Positions 17,513 to 25,857 of a stretch of 64,000 nucleotides of DNA are shown piece by piece. The stretch lies in contig NZ_JBNCMT010000008.1 in assembly GCF_049846925.1 (NCBI RefSeq), positions 1 through 64,000 on the forward strand, read 5' to 3'. Position numbers and translations under genes: made by a program. How positions within the stretch are numbered: the first letter of the stretch is position 1; each line of letters begins with the position of its first letter. The DNA comes from Brevibacillus_H sp049846925 (GTDB lineage Bacteria; Bacillota; Bacilli; Brevibacillales; Brevibacillaceae). The notes beneath the pieces were generated by a model. That model was not told the origin of the DNA. It did not search any database and was given only the letters and a program-made list of their open reading frames with translations.

Positions 17513-17971
17513 TTATGAATTAGCGATCATCTGCTTATCTAACTGTGCTAGCACATGAGGCCAGGCTTGTTCGTGCTGGTTCTTCGACTCCTCATCTGGA
17601 AACCCTGCGTGCGTAAGACGAAGTAGTGACCGACTTCCCTGGACTATAAGTTCAATAGTGACAACGGTTTCTGCTCCTTTGGTGCCAGAGGTAAGCCATG
17701 TCAACTCAACCAGACGATCTTGTTCCAGTCGGAGAAATCTACCATAATGAGGGTGTCTATTCCCTTCATGCTGTACTTCAAAAAAGAATACTTCGTTCAC
17801 TTGCCCCTTCATTATCACAGTTCCGGGTGCAGCAAACCAATAATCGATTTGTTCTGTCCAGGCACGGAATAATGCCTCAGGTGATGAATCCATTGCTCGC
17901 TCGACTGTGAAATGAAACGGACGTCGTGAAAGATCTGGCGTAGCAATTGTCTGCATGATGTAATCGTTCAT
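17513..17971 (-). CDS. SRPBCC / AHSA1-like domain protein
   Basis: The 152-residue protein starts at ATG 17971 behind GGAAAGG. The fold signature is that of Aha1/START-like proteins: VERAMDSSPEALFRAWTEQI, then GRFLRLEQDRLVELTW and LTHAGFPDEESKNQHEQAW. Such proteins form a helix-grip pocket for a hydrophobic ligand and often sit beside ArsR regulators; none is adjacent here. The ligand is unknown. Confidence 0.88.
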   Translation of the reverse strand: MNDYIMQTIATPDLSRRPFHFTVERAMDSSPEALFRAWTEQIDYWFAAPGTVIMKGQVNEVFFFEVQHEGNRHPHYGRFLRLEQDRLVELTWLTSGTKGAETVVTIELIVQGSRSLLRLTHAGFPDEESKNQHEQAWPHVLAQLDKQMIANS

Positions 17972-18015
17972 TCCTTTCCGATTGCGTAGTAAGGCTCACA
18001 GATACAAACGTTAGT

Positions 18016-18198
18016 TTACATAACTTTTATTATGTTAATAATTATGTAGATATCAAACACGATAAACGTAATGGCGCTAAGTACTATTATTACCCAAAAC
18101 CACTTTACATCAAAAAACTTACGCTTTTCTGAGGATTCTACTACCTCTCTTGGCGCAAACGCATCTATATCATCTATGCGATTATTCTCATTATCCAT
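18016..18198 (-). CDS. Small single-pass membrane protein, unknown
   Basis: The 60-residue protein starts at ATG 18198 with GGGAGGG 7 nt upstream. The N-terminal ~30 residues are acidic and polar (DNENNRIDDIDAFAPREV). The C-terminal half is one long hydrophobic helix (WFWVIIVLSAITFIVFDIYI). It is a tail-anchored or single-pass protein. I do not recognise a family. Confidence 0.65.
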   Translation of the reverse strand: MDNENNRIDDIDAFAPREVVESSEKRKFFDVKWFWVIIVLSAITFIVFDIYIIINIIKVM

Positions 18199-18270
18199 CC
18201 ATTTTCCCTCCCACAATTACGATTTATTGTAGCAGATAATGAATGCTCTCGTTACCAGTTCATTAAAAGT

Positions 18271-19032
18271 TCAAGAAAGATACTTGTCGAACCATGCCGT
18301 AGCCATCTCACACAGTATATCGATATGCTCACTGAAACGGTGTGTAGCTCCATCGATAATTTCCAACTTCGAATCTGAAGAAAGATACTTCATTCCTGCC
18401 ATGGAATGTTGGCACAAGAGATTCTCTTCTTCATCCTCTACATGGTTTCCATGAATGATCAGAACGGGACAGGTAACAGGTTGTAACAGTTCTTTTTGAT
18501 CGATTTCAGCAAAATCTGCGAGCATCTGCTTATCAATCAGGACCTGCTTTCTTGTTCCCTCGCTTTTTGGTACCGTGATATAGCCTTTTTCGGCAAGCTC
18601 ATCCATTTGCTCAGTAGAATAGTACGCTGACCAATCATAGTACATCGGTCCGGTTAATGCGCCCGATAACACCATTGTCTTAATCTCAGGGGAAAAGCTT
18701 CGCAAACAGATCAGACTCCCTAAACTGTGGCCGTACAATGCGATTTGCTGATAACCTTTGGATATGGCGAATGCTATGGCGCATTTCAGATCATCAACCT
18801 GTTTGCTGGCTGTGATCCTATCATCAACGCTCTTACCACAACCACTGAAGTCAAAGGTCAGGGCCGAAAAACCAGCATGTTGAAAAGATTGTGCAAGCTT
18901 TTCGAACCTTCCTTGTGAAGATTGATTGTTCGTGAATCCATGGGCCATGATGATCAATGTATTGAAATGACCAGGGTAAAGTGTCCCTACAATACGACCG
19001 TTGCGTGAATTCGTAAATGTAACCTGTTGCAT
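18271..19032 (-). CDS. Alpha/beta hydrolase (serine hydrolase, acylglycerol-lipase-like)
   Basis: The 253-residue protein starts at ATG 19032 behind AAGGAGAAACAT. It shows IIMAHGFTNNQSS (oxyanion HG), the nucleophile elbow ALYGHSLGSLICL, a likely acid residue in VLIIHGNHVEDEEE, and the catalytic histidine in DGATHRFSEH. The pattern matches soluble bacterial esterases and feruloyl-esterase-like hydrolases. Its start lies 19 bp after the stop of the upstream GNAT gene (19051), so it is co-transcribed with it. Confidence 0.9.
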   Translation of the reverse strand: MQQVTFTNSRNGRIVGTLYPGHFNTLIIMAHGFTNNQSSQGRFEKLAQSFQHAGFSALTFDFSGCGKSVDDRITASKQVDDLKCAIAFAISKGYQQIALYGHSLGSLICLRSFSPEIKTMVLSGALTGPMYYDWSAYYSTEQMDELAEKGYITVPKSEGTRKQVLIDKQMLADFAEIDQKELLQPVTCPVLIIHGNHVEDEEENLLCQHSMAGMKYLSSDSKLEIIDGATHRFSEHIDILCEMATAWFDKYLS

Positions 19033-19050
19033 ATGTTTCTCCTTCGCGAT

Positions 19051-19836
19051 TTACAAGTAGTTCATACACCACTGACCAATCTCTTTGAACCCGATTCGAC
19101 GATAAATAGAGCCAGCAGCAGGATTATCGTAGAATAAGCAAAGTGTTTTACCCTGTTGAAGCAGGTCTTCGCATAATTTTTGCACACATGCTGTGGCCAT
19201 GCCTCTTCTTCTAGCATCCGGATGCGTACAAACTCCTACGACCATACCCGAGAATGAATTCTCTGCTGTGGTTGATGCGCAGGCGATAATGTTATTGTCT
19301 TCTTTGTAGAAATATGTACGCCCTGTTCCTGAGCTAATAGTTTTTCGAAAACTTTCTCGAGCAGTGGTTCCGATTTCGAATTCTTTAATCTGTTCTTTCA
19401 GTGCAAAAATAGAATCACAGTCTCCAATGGTTGCCTTCTCTATTGGAAGGGTTATTTTATTCTTATCGAAAACCGCCATTTCCGTTATTTCGGCGAAGAA
19501 CTGTTGTTTTTGTTTCTTAAAAGGAAGATAGGGCCCGAACCGCTCAACCACTTCTTTTTTCCCTGACAGAATCTCGGCGTTCTCATCCTTTTGAATGATA
19601 GAGACGAACCCTTCGACATCGAACTCACCTTTGGCATAGGGGAGATAACTGTGATAATAACGAAGAAGGACGGCTCTCAGTTCTCCATCCTCGTCATATT
19701 CACCCCATAGTTCCTGAAAGTCTTGTTCGTAGCCAAAATTCTCAATATCGCCGATTATAAACAAGTTAAATGATTTGTCTTCTTGCAGAAAAGCAATTAT
19801 CTGCTTATGGTCTTTTTGGGTTACTTTGCGAATCAT
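19051..19836 (-). CDS. GNAT-family acetyltransferase with N-terminal GNAT-like half
   Basis: The 261-residue protein starts at ATG 19836 behind GAGGAGG. The C-terminal ~120 residues are a GNAT domain: VVGVCTHPDARRRGMATACV (acetyl-CoA loop RRRGMA) and LCLFYDNPAAGSIYRRIGF. The N-terminal ~130 residues look like a degenerate second GNAT module, as in many ~260-aa Bacillus GNAT proteins. The substrate is unknown. It is upstream of the hydrolase gene in a short operon. Confidence 0.88.
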   Translation of the reverse strand: MIRKVTQKDHKQIIAFLQEDKSFNLFIIGDIENFGYEQDFQELWGEYDEDGELRAVLLRYYHSYLPYAKGEFDVEGFVSIIQKDENAEILSGKKEVVERFGPYLPFKKQKQQFFAEITEMAVFDKNKITLPIEKATIGDCDSIFALKEQIKEFEIGTTARESFRKTISSGTGRTYFYKEDNNIIACASTTAENSFSGMVVGVCTHPDARRRGMATACVQKLCEDLLQQGKTLCLFYDNPAAGSIYRRIGFKEIGQWCMNYL

Positions 19837-19849
19837 TCATCATTCCTCC

Positions 19850-20164
19850 TCAATAATTCAAAGTAACAAAGGTAGCAGAAATCAGCAAAATCGAAGCAAT
19901 AAGTACCAAAATAACGGTTAACCTGATTCCTAACGGTTGATTTTTTTTACTAGAATACCACCCATTTGCTTGCAGGTAGTTTCGATAAAATACGAACAAA
20001 AAGATTAGATTAGCCAATGCTGGAAGTAAAAAATCAACATTATTCCCGTCAATTCCAATCCATTCCCAAACCGTATTCTCAATGAAGAATAGAACAGCGC
20101 TGCCCACGCATAGAAAAATGATGATTCGTAAGATTTCCAGGAAAAAACGTATGAGTTCCTTCAT
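19850..20164 (-). CDS. Small membrane protein, three helices, unknown
   Basis: The 104-residue protein starts at ATG 20164; GAGGTGGGGG precedes it. It has three hydrophobic segments (LEILRIIIFLCVGSAVLFFI, LLPALANLIFLFVFYR, LTVILVLIASILLISATFV). It lies 13 bp upstream of the GNAT gene and 18 bp downstream of the Atl gene on the same strand, so all four genes are probably one unit. The family is not recognised. Confidence 0.7.
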   Translation of the reverse strand: MKELIRFFLEILRIIIFLCVGSAVLFFIENTVWEWIGIDGNNVDFLLPALANLIFLFVFYRNYLQANGWYSSKKNQPLGIRLTVILVLIASILLISATFVTLNY

Positions 20165-20182
20165 GACCCCCACCTCTTTCGA

Positions 20183-20488
20183 TTAAGGATGGTATTGGTA
20201 CTCGGTGAGATCAATTGTACGTTCATTCAAAAACTGGACGCCTTCACTCTCCAGCATGAGTCGTTGATTCACAACCTGCTCTTCTTCCGTAAACCCAATT
20301 TTTCCAGCCGAATTAATCACTCGGTGCCATGGAAGCGAATGCTTTTTGGTCATCGAATGAAGAATTCGTACAACCTGTCTTGCTCCCCTTGGACTTCCAG
20401 CCAGACGAGCAATTTGACCATATGTCATTACTTTTCCAGCAGGAATTCCTTTGATGATTGATATCGCTCTCTCAGTAAATGTATCCAT
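20183..20488 (-). CDS. Atl1-type alkyltransferase-like DNA-binding protein (MGMT family, no active Cys)
   Basis: The 101-residue protein matches the C-terminal DNA-binding domain of O6-methylguanine methyltransferase: GIPAGKVMTYGQIARLAGSP and ARQVVRILHSM. The alkyl-acceptor motif reads PWHRVINSAG instead of PCHRV, with Trp in place of the catalytic Cys. That is the hallmark of Atl proteins, which flip out O6-alkylguanine and recruit nucleotide excision repair rather than reversing the damage. The length is normal for the Atl group. Confidence 0.93.
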   Translation of the reverse strand: MDTFTERAISIIKGIPAGKVMTYGQIARLAGSPRGARQVVRILHSMTKKHSLPWHRVINSAGKIGFTEEEQVVNQRLMLESEGVQFLNERTIDLTEYQYHP

Positions 20489-20513
20489 GTGAGCTTGCCC
20501 TAGCCTTTCTCAT

Positions 20514-20720
20514 TTACCGTGCAATTGAGAATTCATACAGCCGATAGCTGAATTCTTTCGTAAGTCCAAGCTGCATTCTTCTGTATTCTTTCTTCGTCTC
20601 GATATCGATGCCATGAGCTTGATGCAAAATCCAAATCCCTTTGTAAAAAATCATCCACATCAGGTCAAAAATCGGAAATCTTGTTTTGGACGAACGGGCT
20701 TGCGGAATAAATCTCTTTGG
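20514..20720 (-). pseudogene. 3' remnant of a lost gene (about 68 codons, no start)
   Basis: On the minus strand a frame opens right after a TAA at 20723 and runs without a usable start to the TAA at 20514. The residues (e.g. FDLMWMIFYKGIWILHQAHG and EYRRMQLGLTKEFSYRLYEF) look like a real C-terminus with balanced composition. The 5' part appears deleted. I cannot name the family. Confidence 0.4.
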
Positions 20721-20769
20721 TTATTTTACACAAGGTATAGTTCCCATTATCTATTACGTAAGGAAGTTA

Positions 20770-21279
20770 TTATAACTGCTTATAATAGAAAACCGTCCCA
20801 TCGAGCCTTCCATCTGCCGATTGGGCATATTGTGGAATCCGACCAGCCACCTGATAACCGAGAGAAAGATAGAGCTGATTGGAAGGATCACCTTCCCGAG
20901 TATCCAGCACTAACAGTGTGCGCTTTTCATCGACTGCCTTTTTCTCAGCTACCTCCATAAGTGCTCGCCCAATTCCTAATCTTCTGGCACTTGGATGAAC
21001 CATTAATTTCGCAATTTCTGCCCGGTGCTGACCGTTTTGTTTCGTACATAGATGAAGTTGGACGCTACCCACTACTTCTCCCTTCCATCTGACAACCCAC
21101 AGTAAAACTTCTGGTGATAACACTTGATACCAGTACCTCGATGCAACTTCATGCTCCAGTGGGGGTAAGAAACCGATAGAAGCACCATCTTGAACGACAT
21201 CGATAAGTAATGTTGATAACTCTTCTATAAATTCTACTGATAAGTCATCAATTTGAGAGATAGTTAATTCATGGTGCAT
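20770..21279 (-). CDS. GNAT-family N-acetyltransferase
   Basis: The 169-residue protein starts at ATG 21279 behind GGGGGTGACC. Conserved features are VVRWKGEVVGSVQLHL, AEIAKLMVHPSARRLGIGRA (acetyl-CoA loop RRLGIG) and LLVLDTREGDPSNQLYLSLG, which is typical of the family that includes some antibiotic acetyltransferases. The substrate is unknown. It is 23 bp from the next GNAT gene upstream, giving a tandem pair. Confidence 0.9.
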   Translation of the reverse strand: MHHELTISQIDDLSVEFIEELSTLLIDVVQDGASIGFLPPLEHEVASRYWYQVLSPEVLLWVVRWKGEVVGSVQLHLCTKQNGQHRAEIAKLMVHPSARRLGIGRALMEVAEKKAVDEKRTLLVLDTREGDPSNQLYLSLGYQVAGRIPQYAQSADGRLDGTVFYYKQL

Positions 21280-21302
21280 GCCTGGTCACCCCCATCGATC
21301 AT

Positions 21303-21887
21303 TTAGTACTCAATTCCTCTTACTTTTGCAAAAACCAGTGTATCTCTCATTTTCTCAGATGAAGCATCCAGTGCATTTAGGCGCAGTGTGCCCTCCAAGG
21401 TATATCCGAGTCTTTTTGCAACGTTCGCACTTCGATCATTGCCAGCATCACAGCGAATCTCGATCCGATTTGCCACTAATTCCTTGATGAGCAGATTCTC
21501 CAATGCTCGAACGGCTTCTGTTACCAGACCCTGACCCATATACTTTTTCCGAATCCAATAACCAATTTCAAACTTGCGAATTTTCCAGTCAATCCGATGA
21601 AAACCAGTACACAGAACCATTTCACCTGTCTGTTTATCGTACCCATGAAAACGCAGGTCGGATCGATCCAAAAACTGAAGATAGGCATGTCTGATGTTCT
21701 CTTCTGTCTCACATTCAGAAGGTAATTGTTGCGCCCACGGCATCCATTGTTGGAGGTCTTCCCAGCTTTCACGAATAGCTTGGTTTACTTCTTTACCGTC
21801 TCCTGGTAATGGTTTGCGTAATAGCAGTCGTTCTGTTTCCATTTCATCTGTAAACTGTAGCATAATGAGCGGCTTCGACATTTGCAT
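21303..21887 (-). CDS. RimJ/RimL-type GNAT acetyltransferase
   Basis: The 194-residue protein begins at ATG 21887 (or 21881) after GGAAGGGGAAC. It has the RimJ/RimL signatures METERLLLRKP, FEIGYWIRKKYMGQGLVTEA (acetyl-CoA loop) and ANRIEIRCDAGNDRSANVAK, followed by RLGYTLEGTLR. The family acetylates protein N-terminal residues (ribosomal S5/L12) or small molecules. The pattern is like B. subtilis YdaF. No clue to its own substrate. Confidence 0.92.
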   Translation of the reverse strand: MQMSKPLIMLQFTDEMETERLLLRKPLPGDGKEVNQAIRESWEDLQQWMPWAQQLPSECETEENIRHAYLQFLDRSDLRFHGYDKQTGEMVLCTGFHRIDWKIRKFEIGYWIRKKYMGQGLVTEAVRALENLLIKELVANRIEIRCDAGNDRSANVAKRLGYTLEGTLRLNALDASSEKMRDTLVFAKVRGIEY

Positions 21888-21919
21888 GTTCCCCTTCCTA
21901 ATTTCATTGCTTTAATTAG

Positions 21920-22396
21920 TTAATCAATCATTACTGGTACAGGTGGTACATTGCCATTCAGAACTTCACGCAATTTGGGAACTAATTGTCTAGGAAAAAT
22001 CAAATCATTGGTTTTTGCCAGCTCTTCTATCCCCCACCACTTGTGTGAACGATAGTTATCCTTTTCCAGTTGGGTAAAATTATTGAGATGAATCGAAACT
22101 GTCTGATTGACTCGCACAAGAAAATACCGTTCATGGGATGTAATCAAATCATCTTCCCAGTTAAATTGTGCCTCTCTTGTCCAGATCCAAGGTCCAATTT
22201 CGCCTGCCTCAATTCCGGTCTCTTCCCACAATTCCCTTTTAACCGCATCTTCAAAGCTCTCCCCATCATCGACGCCCCCTCCTGGGGTAACCCAGAATTC
22301 GCCAATTTCAGGATTGTACGTATCAGTAAAACGAAACAAGAAGATTCGATTCGTTTCGTCCAGTAAGATAATTCTTGCAGAATTTCGTATTTTCAT
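21920..22396 (-). CDS. Nudix hydrolase
   Basis: The start is ATG 22396 behind GGAGATACGATA. Residues ~37-60 carry the complete Nudix box (GGGVDDGESFEDAVKRELWE followed by ETGIE), with the metal-binding REIWEE-type glutamates present. At 158 residues it is a stand-alone Nudix enzyme hydrolysing a nucleoside diphosphate linked to another group. The substrate cannot be read from the sequence. It is monocistronic and upstream of the tandem GNAT genes. Confidence 0.92.
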   Translation of the reverse strand: MKIRNSARIILLDETNRIFLFRFTDTYNPEIGEFWVTPGGGVDDGESFEDAVKRELWEETGIEAGEIGPWIWTREAQFNWEDDLITSHERYFLVRVNQTVSIHLNNFTQLEKDNYRSHKWWGIEELAKTNDLIFPRQLVPKLREVLNGNVPPVPVMID

Positions 22397-22474
22397 TATC
22401 GTATCTCCTGTTATAAAATGTGCTTCCGACCATCGAGTAATTAGATTATAAAGGAAATACATGGAACATTTCGA

Positions 22475-22651
22475 GTGATTTTACACAATTTGTTATTGAG
22501 GCAACATTACATCACGGACTCCAAAGAAGAAGGTGACCCTCTCAACAAGCATTTCGGTACAAAATTCTCCTATTGTCCTTCCTGTGGTACAAAGATGACA
22601 GATGAGTACAGGTTCTGTCCATCATGTGGTAAAAAGTTAATCGGTAATTAA
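22475..22651 (+). CDS. Small zinc-ribbon protein (58 aa) or remnant of one
   Basis: A plus-strand frame from GTG 22475 to TAA 22651 ends in two zinc knuckles, YCPSCGTKMTDEYRFCPSCG, a classic double CxxC zinc ribbon. The preceding residues (HYITDSKEEGDPLNKHFGTK) are polar. No good ribosome site precedes the GTG, so this may be the surviving C-terminus of a longer zinc-ribbon membrane protein. Its last 15 bp overlap the convergent SgrR-like gene. Confidence 0.55.
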   Translation: MILHNLLLRQHYITDSKEEGDPLNKHFGTKFSYCPSCGTKMTDEYRFCPSCGKKLIGN

Positions 22652-24430
22652 GTACCAGATGTCCTTGAAATTCACCCAACCGTTGGAGCTCATTTGCACA
22701 CCTTGCATTGTCGGTGGCGAAAGGGTGCTTATTGATTTATAGACCAGGAAAACCATCGCAAATTCATCCAACAGCAGTTGTTCTATGTGATTTAACTGTT
22801 CTACCCGGATTCTTTCGTCTGGTTGAGCGAGTAAATCCTCAATCAGAAGATCAACTGTTGCTGCGAGCCCTTCACTCAGATGTGATCGGACAAAACTGTA
22901 TGGGGATTGATACGTCTCCAGATTCCGCATAATTCCTTCACTCACCATGGCTTCAAAAAGAATTAAGTCCGCCTGATCCTTATAAGAATCAAGCAGCATA
23001 TCAGCCCAAGCAACAATGTTTACTTCAAGCTGAATTCCGATTTTGGCATACTCCTTTTGCAACCAGTACGCATCGGGAGCATGTCTGGCGTAGGTGTACA
23101 ATTTCAACTTTTCACCCTGATAGGACGATTGTTGAAGTGCTTGACGTGCTTCAGCGTACTTCCAGTCAGGATCATGCAAAACGGGCTCACCCAGCTTCTG
23201 CAAACTCCGTGACGGATAGTGTCTTGATTCCCCCAGCTCAGTAACCAGCTTTTGCCGATCGATTGCCCAGGTTAACGCTTTTCGAAGCGAAACATCCTGT
23301 AGTACGCCTGGCTTGCGAATATTAATCGAAAAGGCACTCGTCCCCCGCAATCCCACATCTTCTTGCCAATTCTCCACCGATTGCTTCGCCGTTTCACCTG
23401 AATGAACCATCAAATATTCTGATTTCGGCTCAAAAATAAATTCACCCTGCAGTTCAGGAACAATTAAAATCTCGATTCGATCGATAAATGCCCTGCCTTG
23501 AAAATAGGCTGAAAAAGCCTCCAAAGCATACATTCCAGGCTTTAGGGTATCGACTTTATATGGTCCGCACCCTATTGGTAAAGCAGGACGGTTTTCTATC
23601 GGCTGTTCATACCTGTCTTTTGGAACAATGGACATTGGAGTGAAGCTGAGAAAATGTAACAAAAGATAATTGCTCCGCTTGCATTTCACTCGAATCACAT
23701 AAGGGGTAATGATCTCAATTGCTTCGATCACCTGTACAAGCCACTGTTGTTTACTGTCAGGCGACTGTAATCTTTCCAGTGAAAACTTGACATCGTGGGC
23801 AATCAGTTCCCTTCCATGGTGAAACAGCACACCTTTACGCAAATAAAACGTCCATTCCGTAGCCTCTTCATTCCTGCTCCAATGGTGAGCAATACTTCCT
23901 CTGATTTCTCCCGATTGAAAATCGTATTCTACTAACGGTCGAAAGATTTGTTGCACGAGATGGGAGTCCAATGCGTAGAAAACGTCCTTTGGATCAAGGG
24001 TGTTGATCGAGCGAAATATCGGAAGCTTCAGTGTCTCTACGTACTGATTCTCCGTGCTCTCCACTTGATAGCCAAAATAATTCGTCAACCATTCTACAAA
24101 GCGCTCTCGATCTGCCGCTCCATCTCCATAATGGGCAACCAGCTCAAAAGCCTCTTGCGTATTCCCCGTTTTAATCAACTCTGTTGCTTCTATTTGTAAA
24201 ATGTCCTGTTTTCTCTTGAGAAACGTTAACTCCGAGGTATGCCCTCTTCCTTTTCCCGGTGTGAAATGCAGCCAATTTAACTCAATCAGCTTGTTTAAAA
24301 TTAGCTTGGCGTTCCGTGGTGTACAGAACAGCGCCTCGGCAATGTGATTCATCGTAACGGGAAAGGCTGTTTCTTCCGTTACATGTGCAAAGCATTTTCG
24401 CAGACGTAGATAGTCGTTCGCTAGTTTCAA
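22637..24430 (-). CDS. SgrR-family transcriptional regulator (HTH plus solute-binding domain)
   Basis: The ~597-residue protein has an N-terminal winged helix-turn-helix (~1-110, MNHIAEALFCTPRNAKLILN) fused to a type-5 periplasmic peptide-binding-like domain (~160-590, IFRPLVEYDFQSGEIRGSIA; AHHWSRNEEATEWTFYLRKG). That is the SgrR architecture. The start is set at TTG 24430, which has GAGG 9 nt upstream; GTG 24445 is the alternative. It is divergent from an MFS exporter, recalling SgrR with SetA in enterics, and likely controls it in response to a small ligand. Confidence 0.88.
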   Translation of the reverse strand: MKLANDYLRLRKCFAHVTEETAFPVTMNHIAEALFCTPRNAKLILNKLIELNWLHFTPGKGRGHTSELTFLKRKQDILQIEATELIKTGNTQEAFELVAHYGDGAADRERFVEWLTNYFGYQVESTENQYVETLKLPIFRSINTLDPKDVFYALDSHLVQQIFRPLVEYDFQSGEIRGSIAHHWSRNEEATEWTFYLRKGVLFHHGRELIAHDVKFSLERLQSPDSKQQWLVQVIEAIEIITPYVIRVKCKRSNYLLLHFLSFTPMSIVPKDRYEQPIENRPALPIGCGPYKVDTLKPGMYALEAFSAYFQGRAFIDRIEILIVPELQGEFIFEPKSEYLMVHSGETAKQSVENWQEDVGLRGTSAFSINIRKPGVLQDVSLRKALTWAIDRQKLVTELGESRHYPSRSLQKLGEPVLHDPDWKYAEARQALQQSSYQGEKLKLYTYARHAPDAYWLQKEYAKIGIQLEVNIVAWADMLLDSYKDQADLILFEAMVSEGIMRNLETYQSPYSFVRSHLSEGLAATVDLLIEDLLAQPDERIRVEQLNHIEQLLLDEFAMVFLVYKSISTLSPPTMQGVQMSSNGWVNFKDIWYLITD

Positions 24431-24563
24431 TGGGGTGATCCTCACTTTCGACGGTTACTCTCGACAGAGAAAAGGTGAAAAACTCACATGCATTTCTACC
24501 ATTTTTACCCTGCTTGATTCCCTCTACAATAAAACACAAGTTCACTTGCAGGAGGGAAATCAT

Positions 24564-25793
24564 ATGTCGTACATCGCTTCGTCCACATCTGTCGCTAAAC
24601 CTGAATCCATCTGGCGAAGTAAAACGTTCACGCTGCTATTAACGAGCAGTCTGTTGCTAACGGTTGGAAATAAAATGTATGAGATTGTGTTGCCGTTAAT
24701 TATGTATGAGCTTACCCACTCATCAGTCACCATGGCATCTATGCGAACAGCGGAACTGCTGCCGAACTTCTTTTTTGCCGTTTTCATTGGTGTACTCGTC
24801 GATCGGGTAAACAAGAAAAAATGGGTGTTGGGAATGGTTGGTACCCAAGCACTCCTACTGTTCATACTGGTATTCCTGTTCAAGTCGCACAATCAAACCA
24901 TGGGGCTTTATTATTTGGTCAGTTTTTTATTGATGACCTGTAACTACGGTTTTTTTAATGCCCAGATGAGCTTGACCAAGCTAAGCGTTCCGACGCATCA
25001 CTTGACCTCAGCGAATGCCAAATTCAGTCTGGTAGAGACTCTGGTCAGTATTATGGGTCCTGCACTATCCAGCTTGATATTTCTCTTGGCTGATTTATCG
25101 GATGGCATACTGATTACAGCTTTTGCCTACCTGATTTGCTTGTTCTTTTTGCAGCAGCTTTCTGTCAATGAGCCTGACACTGCGGTTCAAAAGGGTCATT
25201 TCTGGAAGGATTTACAGGAGGGCTGGACAGCTTTCACCTGTAATCGCATGCTTTGGATGATTACGATTTTTGTCATTTTTCTAAATTGTACCATGACGGT
25301 AATTAGCACGACGATTATTTTCTATGCTCGAGACGAACTGTTGCTTTCTACTTCATTTCTGGCTGTTGTTTTGTCAGCTTCAGGCATTGGTGGCATGCTG
25401 GGAAGCTTGTGTATGAACTGGCTCAGACAGAAAATCGGCCTTGGAAAAATCTTTGTTCTGGGTGGATTTCTGAATGGTCTCGCCTATCTTGGGCTTTATG
25501 TAAATTCCAGTCTGCCCATGTTTATCAGCTCACTGTTTGTCATCGGTATAGCCATCTCTTTGCACAGTATATCGGTCTATACTTTCCGGCATGAACAGAC
25601 ACCTGCCCATCTAATGGGAAGAATCAGCGGAATTACGGGTACGCTTTTTCGAATCGGTATGCCGATCACCATGTACTTTTCAGGTTGGATGATCTTATGG
25701 TGGGGTACGTCATCCATCTTTATCAGCTCTGCCGTATGGAATTTACTGATCGTTGCCATTCTCCTGCGTACGCCATTATGTAGAATTCAATAG
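24564..25793 (+). CDS. MFS transporter, probable exporter
   Basis: The 409-residue protein has about 12 membrane helices. The start is ATG 24564 behind GGAGGGAAATCAT. The MFS loop 2-3 motif appears as GVLVDRVNKKKWVLGM, and the second-half equivalent as SLCMNWLRQKIGLGKI. The closest style is the enterobactin-exporter/multidrug MFS group. It lies divergent from the SgrR-like regulator, 133 bp apart, which is probably its controller. The substrate (sugar, drug or peptide) is unknown. Confidence 0.9.
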   Translation: MSYIASSTSVAKPESIWRSKTFTLLLTSSLLLTVGNKMYEIVLPLIMYELTHSSVTMASMRTAELLPNFFFAVFIGVLVDRVNKKKWVLGMVGTQALLLFILVFLFKSHNQTMGLYYLVSFLLMTCNYGFFNAQMSLTKLSVPTHHLTSANAKFSLVETLVSIMGPALSSLIFLLADLSDGILITAFAYLICLFFLQQLSVNEPDTAVQKGHFWKDLQEGWTAFTCNRMLWMITIFVIFLNCTMTVISTTIIFYARDELLLSTSFLAVVLSASGIGGMLGSLCMNWLRQKIGLGKIFVLGGFLNGLAYLGLYVNSSLPMFISSLFVIGIAISLHSISVYTFRHEQTPAHLMGRISGITGTLFRIGMPITMYFSGWMILWWGTSSIFISSAVWNLLIVAILLRTPLCRIQ

Positions 25794-25821
25794 ATGATTC
25801 AACTCGTTCTTACAATACGAA

Positions 25822-25856
25822 AAGGGCCGTCCCAATTGAGACGACCCTTAGCTTTA
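25822..25856. terminator. Bidirectional terminator between MFS and desaturase genes
   Basis: GGGCCGTC and GACGACCC form a stem with one mismatch, flanked by AAAA on the left and TTAGCTTT on the right. It lies between two convergent genes. Confidence 0.65.
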
Positions 25857-25857
25857 A

